Source: Chlorophyllum brunneum (taxonomy: Eukaryota > Basidiomycota > Agaricomycetes > Agaricales > Agaricaceae). From it: DNA of 64,000 nucleotides. The stretch is taken from assembly GCA_963576785.1 (NCBI GenBank), contig OY756146.1:186001-250000 (forward strand). The letters run 5' to 3'. Shown one piece after another: positions 58,294-64,000 of this stretch (position 1 is its first letter; every line of letters starts with the position of its first letter). Made by a program: the position numbers and the translations under genes. The notes beneath the pieces were generated by a model. The model was given only the letters and a program-made list of their open reading frames with translations, ran no database searches and had not been told where the DNA came from.

Positions 58294-58865
58294 TGTTGAA
58301 GTTTCGGACATATTCTAGAAATAGATTATGAAGTCATTATTCTAATAATAGACTGATCCATTACTTTCCAGTAACTTCATTCCGTAGTAACTTCCTATGA
58401 GTTGCTCTGCATACGATGAGAGTCATAAGTACTTGATAGATTATTCTACATAGTACCAATGACTAGATACTACGTTCCGCAGTACTCCACGGGCACTACG
58501 CCGCAGTTAAAGGGAGTCATAAGGAACAATCCATGCAATGCTAGTATTTTATGTAGTATGACTCGTCTATGTTACAATATGTATATAAACCCCATGTAGC
58601 AGACCTAAGTTCTGCATCTTGTTCAATCGAACAACTTCTTCATCATTGCCTATCTCTTTGAGTACAATACCTCAATCGATCTTATCGACTTCGACCTCTA
58701 CTTAACTGACGTTAACCGCTTCATCAATAATATCTGTCTATCCGAATTACCTTTCTACAGGTATCAGATAGAAGCTTATTATCTCGGTGAGTAGACCCTA
58801 CGTTCTCTCCCACTGCGTTTACTGCTGCCCCCAGCAAACAACTCGTTACGGTCGTTTCCTCAACA
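58294..58865 (+). mobile_element. 5' LTR of copia element
   Basis: 572 bp from TGTTGAAGTTTCGG to CCTCAACA, with a TATA box (TATATAAA near 58588) and a polypyrimidine downstream region. The preceding five bases GTAAG should be the target duplication; the second copy would lie beyond the window. Confidence 0.85.
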
Positions 58866-58877
58866 GGTTATGGGCCC
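58866..58877 (+). other. Primer-binding site of half-tRNA (initiator Met) type
   Basis: GGTTATGGGCCC directly follows the LTR. It is complementary to the anticodon-arm sequence GGGCCCAUAACC of eukaryotic initiator tRNA-Met, as in Drosophila copia, which primes from a tRNA half, rather than to the tRNA 3' end. Confidence 0.75.
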
Positions 58878-59024
58878 TGGTAGCCTTACCAATGGTTAAA
58901 CCATTATCATCCCCTCTAACTGAGATAGGATGATAGGGCTTTACCTGACAGAGTTATCCTTATATTTGATCATTGCTGATACGAGAATTTTCTTCTAGAA
59001 AGAAATACACTCAACAAAGATATT

Positions 59025-61622
59025 ATGTCTACTAATAATATCGTCGCTGGTTTACCTAAGCTCAATGGGCCAAAGAACTATGCGTTCTGGTCTAGAAGGC
59101 TTCAGGATGCCCTAACCCTCATTTCTGTCACTGGTTCTGACCAGTCCGGATGGACTGTGACAGACCAGGATCTCTCTCCTGCCAATCCTACCACCTTAAC
59201 GGAGGAAGACAGAAGGAGAGAACAATTGAGAGGTCAGGCATTGGCTGTTATAAATGGCACCTTACCTGATTCCCTGTTACTCCATGGGCATGATGCTCCT
59301 GGATTCCTCTGGACTGATTTGAAAACCCGCTTTGGGACACCTTCTCCTGCCGCAGTATATTCAATTCTCCAAAGAATGTTGCGAAAGCGCATTACAGGAA
59401 ATCAAGATCCAGCAATGGATCTAGCTGAATTGAGAACAATGGCTTCTCAATTAGAAACAGCTAAAGTAAAATTGCCAGAAGTTCTTGGCGTGATGATCGC
59501 TTTGAACGCATTACCACCGGATTGGAATGCAGTGGCCCAAACAACATTAGCGAATAATCATGATGTTGTAGATATGACCTGGGAGGTAGTTCAGCAGGCT
59601 ATAAATGCGGAGTGGTCAAGACGTGAAGGGTCAAGACCTAACATGTCTAACCCACAAGCCTCCTTCGCAGCCACTGCCAACTACCAAACTCGCCCTCAGG
59701 GCAATATCCCCAGGACTCGCCCTGGACCACCCTGGAACCACTTCCACCCTGGAGGCAATACCAGGGCCCAGTCTGCGAGAGGTCCTCGCCACCCTGCCAA
59801 TCCGAGTGGGCAGCCCCCTCAGCCTTCTCCCCCTTCTCCTACCTGGATTAACGTCCAGAAGAAGAAGAAGAAGCCCAAGAAGCACCAGGGTAAACCCCAG
59901 GCCCACATGGTGGAAGCCATGGCGGGCTTCGCCGCTGCTACGGAACCGGCAGTCCGTCGTTTCACTGGTCCGGGGATGACCTCCTTCGACCTGATGAGGC
60001 ATATAAACGCGCCTCAACCCGTTCCCACTCCCGCTCCTCCGACCACTCGTGTACTTGTGAGTGAGAGACCAAAACCGCTTACTTGGGTTAATCCCAAGAA
60101 GGTCCAGCAGGCACGAGAGAACGCTCGTGCTGAGCTCGAGAAAAAGGTGCGTGCTGAAGCACGAAACTTATGTTTCACCGCCTTACTCGAAAACTCACTG
60201 CGGATCCAACAGGTGACCACCTGGCGCAACTGCGTCACTGGTCCTTCGCCCATGCAAATGGCGAAGAAACGTGCCCTCGATCGTTATGATCGACGGATGC
60301 ACGAGGTCTCTCACCCCCGCACCCAACAGGGACGATCGGTGACACCACCCGGTGCACCTTCAGTTCCTTCTGGTCACCCCCCAGGTTGTACCTGTGAGGG
60401 ACACACGAGGGTAAGCAAATGGTTCACTAAAAATAGTAACCCCGATATTAACGCGACCTGCGTCCGTTTTGCCTTTCTTTTACCTCATGATTCACCTCAC
60501 ACCTTATTGATTTCTCCCAAATTTGGGAATAAACTCAATTTGGTAATGCATCATGTGGTAAAGATCCCAAGCATGGACTCCGTCACCCGGGGCGACTCGC
60601 TTGAACCCGGAGAGGTTTGGCCGTACTACCTTCCTCCTCACGAGGAAATAGTAGCTCCGGCCATCAGGACCTATGATGAGGAGTTTCCTCCTCTTCCTCG
60701 GGCCTCTCCACCTCAGGAGCCCTTTCAAAGTAAGAGATATTCTCTTATTTTGAAAGACAAGACCACTTATAGGCGTCCTGCCACACTTTCAGTGTTGGTA
60801 GACGAAGCCTTCAAACGGCTTGAGAGTGAGAAGGAGGTCGATGACCTCATGGCACCGGCTCAGGATGTCGCATACGACATCCACGACCCCAGGAACCCTG
60901 CAAACGTCGCAGGACCCTCTTCTGGGCCTCTCCCGAAGTCTCCGAAGTCCGAACCCTTTGCTTCGGCACCTCAATCTGAGGTGTCACTCGGACTCTCGTC
61001 GACCGACTATGGGAGTGACTTCAAGAAGAAGGGAGGAGCTGGGTACGTGATCAATTTGATCTCAGATACTCTTACTAACCCTGATACACAGTCCTGTCAC
61101 CAATATGCCGACTGGCCGTCTTCGCAAGAAGAAGGGCAAGGGCAAGGGGAAAGGACGTCGGGGGCCGGGCATGTAAATATGCAATTGGGATCTTTAGGAT
61201 CCCATAATCATGTATTTTCTTTGTGCGAATCGATGAATGAGAAGTGTTTTAATACTTCTCAATTTTCTTGTTTCTCCACGCGCATGCCCGATCAGTATTT
61301 AAGAGTACCAGATCAATTTAGATCTCGATCACTAAGCAATGATCAAATCATAATGCCACTAGAAGAATATAGTGACGTATGGTTATTAGACTCAGGGGCA
61401 TCATGTCATTACACCCCTTATGTGGAAGACTTCATTAACTTCGAAGAACTCGAAGTCTCGATCCCAATTAAGACTGTAGGAGCACAAAGCCCCTACCTTA
61501 ATGCGGTTGGTCTTGGCGCAGTTATGCTTAAGCATAGAGTCTATAACGGGAAGACTGACAGCATTCAACCAACACAGATATTAATATATCCAGTCTTCCT
61601 TTTGAAAGGAACCTCTGAATGA
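59025..61622 (+). CDS. Copia Gag and protease
   Basis: 865-codon frame starting MSTNNIVAGLPKLNGPKNYA. Residues 1-200 are the copia-type Gag capsid (NYAFWSRRLQDALTLIS; WTDLKTRFGTPSPAAVYSIL; LAELRTMASQLETAKVKLPE). There is no CCHC zinc knuckle. Instead a long, GC-rich, Pro/Lys-rich stretch of about 500 residues (59640-61150) separates Gag from the protease, whose active site is DVWLLDSGASCHY near 61376-61414. The frame ends with TGA at 61620-61622, in frame with integrase. An intron-like segment at 61043-61091 lies between Gag and protease. Pol genes continue to the window end. Confidence 0.85.
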   Translation: MSTNNIVAGLPKLNGPKNYAFWSRRLQDALTLISVTGSDQSGWTVTDQDLSPANPTTLTEEDRRREQLRGQALAVINGTLPDSLLLHGHDAPGFLWTDLKTRFGTPSPAAVYSILQRMLRKRITGNQDPAMDLAELRTMASQLETAKVKLPEVLGVMIALNALPPDWNAVAQTTLANNHDVVDMTWEVVQQAINAEWSRREGSRPNMSNPQASFAATANYQTRPQGNIPRTRPGPPWNHFHPGGNTRAQSARGPRHPANPSGQPPQPSPPSPTWINVQKKKKKPKKHQGKPQAHMVEAMAGFAAATEPAVRRFTGPGMTSFDLMRHINAPQPVPTPAPPTTRVLVSERPKPLTWVNPKKVQQARENARAELEKKVRAEARNLCFTALLENSLRIQQVTTWRNCVTGPSPMQMAKKRALDRYDRRMHEVSHPRTQQGRSVTPPGAPSVPSGHPPGCTCEGHTRVSKWFTKNSNPDINATCVRFAFLLPHDSPHTLLISPKFGNKLNLVMHHVVKIPSMDSVTRGDSLEPGEVWPYYLPPHEEIVAPAIRTYDEEFPPLPRASPPQEPFQSKRYSLILKDKTTYRRPATLSVLVDEAFKRLESEKEVDDLMAPAQDVAYDIHDPRNPANVAGPSSGPLPKSPKSEPFASAPQSEVSLGLSSTDYGSDFKKKGGAGYVINLISDTLTNPDTQSCHQYADWPSSQEEGQGQGERTSGAGHVNMQLGSLGSHNHVFSLCESMNEKCFNTSQFSCFSTRMPDQYLRVPDQFRSRSLSNDQIIMPLEEYSDVWLLDSGASCHYTPYVEDFINFEELEVSIPIKTVGAQSPYLNAVGLGAVMLKHRVYNGKTDSIQPTQILIYPVFLLKGTSE
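61043..61091 (+). other. Candidate retained intron in gag-pol
   Basis: 49 nt with donor GTACGTG, branch-site ACTAAC (61073-61078) and acceptor ACACAG. It is open in the gag-pol frame. Removing it shifts to a frame that ends with MPTGRLRKKKGKGKGKG and a stop at 61174-61176. Confidence 0.55.
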
Positions 61623-64000
61623 CTAATGTCAGTGGGACAGTTATGCCAGGATGGCAAAACTGTTAGAACAGATGCCAATGAATCAGTAGTAGTTGATAGC
61701 GAAGGAAATGCTATTCTTCAAGCATATCCTTCAGCCAGTCGTAATACTACTTTACATTTTGTTAACACAAAAATTGTACATTTGGAACAAGCAGCTATGA
61801 CTGTGGATCCGATCGTTGGCTACAAAGTTGTACATGCGAGATTAGGACATCCCTCTAATCATATCCTCAATCACTTTGAGAAAAATACGATTGGGTTTAC
61901 TCCGGTGCAGATTCCCGAGCAAAAACCAGTCTGTGACGGTTGTGCCAAGGGAAAGATGCACCAAAAACCCTTTAGAGAAAATCCTACACGTGCAAAGTGT
62001 CCATTCGAAAGAATACACTCGGATTTAGTTGAACTTCCGATTCTTTCTTACCATAAATTTAAATGGGTCATGACCATAATGGACAACTTTTCCTCTCATG
62101 GATGGATTTGCTTCCTCCATAAGAAATCAGAAGCAGCAGAAGAAATGAAAAATTTCATTGCCTTAATTCAGACTCAATACGAGACTAAATTAAAAAATCT
62201 CTGCACTGATAGAGGAGGAGAGTAGGCAACTGATGAGTTGCAATCTCATTTGCGCTCATTAGGGATTATACATGAGACCAGTGCACCGCACATACACCAA
62301 CAAAATGGTCGAGTGGAACGCTTGAACCGAACTCTAATGGATAAAGCAGAAGCCATGCGGCATCATGCTTGTATTCCTGATGGTTGGTGGGAGTTTTCTA
62401 TAGATCATGCGATACATATCTATAATAAAACACCGGTATTACGGCTCATGTGGAAAACACCTTATGAAGTGTTGAATCAGAAGATTCCAGACATCTCCAA
62501 AGAGAGAGTCTTTGGCTGCGGTACTTATGTCTTTTTCCCAAAAGAGATAAGAGACAATAAACTGACAGCAAAGTCAGAACTCATGATTTTCCTTGGTTGG
62601 ACATCAGACAGGAAAAATTATCGTTTCATGAGGTACCTAAATGGGAATGTAATCTATATATCTCCAACAGCCGTATTCAGCGAAGAACACTTCCCTAAAT
62701 GTGTTGGGAAGAAGCGAGAAGAACGGATGAACCAACCATCATCTTCTACTTCTCGAAGTACGCCTTCGGAAGTTATTGTCTTCCATGCTCCAGATCCAAC
62801 TACTGGTTTACCTATTGATAGACCACCAAGCCCTATTCCCCGAACTTCTACCGGAAGTTCTCCAGAAGATAGGACTTATAGATCTGTACATGGACGGATT
62901 CCAACTCCTTTCCCTGAACCTAAAAAGAATAAAGGAAAGGGAAAAGCACCGAATATCGATACTGATATTCAGGAGGAGTGGGATAGTATTGTGCAAAATA
63001 TTCTCTTTCCACCAAGAGAAGCACAAACACCAGAAGACGATGACAGTGATGGATTATCATATGCTGATCCACCTAATCACCCTGAAGGACCGAACCATCC
63101 ACCTTCTCCCAGAGATGATCCGGATGTACAACCATTCATACCCTACACCCCTGTCGAAGATGATCGGGATGCTGGTCCTTCTGTACCACGAGGTCACTCG
63201 GATCAAATACTGGTTCCTGAAATACCTCAGAGACCGCAAAGAACCAGAAAAGTACCTGAACGTCCAGGAAACTTCTATGGTTCTACAAAGCATCCGACCA
63301 AAATACTCCAGGACTATGAGATGTTCCAACCTCCTAAGTCGAAATTAACAAGTTCTACAAGTAGACTTGTTAGACAAATTCGATCAGAGGCTTCCAAACC
63401 TGGAATAATCGATAGACGTTCTCAGCATGAAGCTTCTACATTAGAAGACTTATGCAGAGAAGGAGGAGTAGGGATGATCGATTATCTGTGCGCTCAAAAA
63501 GTCGAATCTCCATTAGTTCCTATTTCTTTCAAGGATCTAAATCGACTACCATCAGAAGAGAAATCTAAATGGTGGAAAGCGTGCTTAGAAGAGTTAAATT
63601 CACTCAAAGAAAGACATGTTTATGACTTAGCTAAACTTCCGCCTGGAAGAAAAGCTGTCAAAAATAGATGGGTCTTCACACCCAAATCAGACGGTCGATA
63701 CCGTGCTCGACTAGTAGCAAAAGGATTCTCTCAGATAGAGGGAATCGATTACGATGAACTATTTTCACCAGTAGTCCGTTATGAGACAGCACGACTCATA
63801 TTTGCAGTCGCTGCCCTCAACGATTGGGAGATGCTCAGTTTAGATGTTAAAACTGCTTATCTCTATGGAAAACTGGATGAAGAACTCTATATGGAACTTC
63901 CAGAAGGTTTCAATACAGGTCATGGTAATTTGGTTTGGAAATTAAACCGAGCTATTTATGGATTAAAGCAATCTGGACAACAATGGTGGAAGGAATTGAC
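61623..64000 (+). pseudogene. Copia integrase and reverse transcriptase (partial, internal stop)
   Basis: Continuation of the same frame after the TGA. The integrase zinc-binding region is HARLGHPSNHILNHF...CDGCAKGK. Catalytic residues are Asp in RIHSDLVELP, Asp in LCTDRGGE and Glu in HQQNGRVERLNRTL. A TAG at 62223-62225 comes directly after DRGGE. Beyond it the frame is open to the window end: VFGCGTYVFFPKE, a Pro/Ser-rich linker (about 62730-63350), then reverse transcriptase with KNRWVFTPKSDGRYRARLVA, IDYDELFSPVVRYE, LSLDVKTAYLYGKLDEELYM and AIYGLKQSGQQWW. Order PR-INT-RT is copia type. The rest of RT, RNase H and the 3' LTR are outside. Two stops make this copy defective unless read through. 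Confidence 0.85.

Noticed and set aside
62776..63348. 190-codon frame inside the copia pol region
   Set aside because: It is a +1 shadow of the integrase-RT linker, which is open in the true pol frame.

Overview
The window looks like a chromosome segment from a mushroom-forming basidiomycete (Agaricomycetes). The evidence is short phase-variable introns (about 45-60 bp, GT...AG, several with a CTAAC-type branch site), four FunK1-type fungal kinase genes, a divergently transcribed H2A/H2B pair, typical agaricomycete proteins (FucP-like MFS carrier, seven-helix membrane protein, PITH protein, Sds23 CBS protein), and retroelements of fungal type (Tad-like LINEs, copia, Helitron).

Region 1 (about 1-12,420) is AT-rich repeat DNA. 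It holds a LINE ORF1 that runs off the left edge (minus), a truncated copia LTR, a 5'-truncated LINE tail with poly(A), an inverted LTR/LINE/LTR arrangement with a copia reverse transcriptase fragment, a complete 2.15-kb LINE derivative that has ORF1 but no ORF2 (flanked by 13-bp target-site duplications), an unidentified element with 327-bp inverted repeats, and the 3' end of a Helitron helicase.

Region 2 (12,420-29,000) is ordinary gene-dense euchromatin: MFS transporter, H2B/H2A around a shared promoter, a short CNH-domain (Vps3/Vps39-like) protein, FunK1 copy A, a mitochondrial-type hypothetical protein, a PITH protein, mitochondrial ribosomal protein uS5m, a seven-helix membrane protein, and a short-chain dehydrogenase followed by a PITH relic.

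Region 3 (29,000-56,800) is a young, rearranged segmental-duplication zone built from FunK1 genes (copies B, C, D and a remnant), the kinetochore gene sos7 (one intact copy, one copy broken by a 101-nt deletion), a four-member family of an unrecognised small gene, and SDR/PITH gene debris. FunK1 C (minus) and D (plus) form a nearly identical inverted repeat of about 3 kb around an 8.7-kb segment carrying SDS23 and a cystathionine gamma-synthase gene. D is a mosaic: its 5' part is C-like and its 3' part, with the flank beyond, is B-like.

Region 4 (56,800-64,000) returns to mobile DNA: a pseudogene with a PD...ExK pattern, an old inverted LTR, and the 5' two thirds of a copia element with a complete 5' LTR, a half-tRNA-Met-type primer site, Gag, protease, integrase and the start of reverse transcriptase. 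An intron-like segment inside its gag-pol frame would, if spliced, end Gag with a basic tail; if retained, it allows Gag-Pol. This is the most interesting candidate mechanism in the window.
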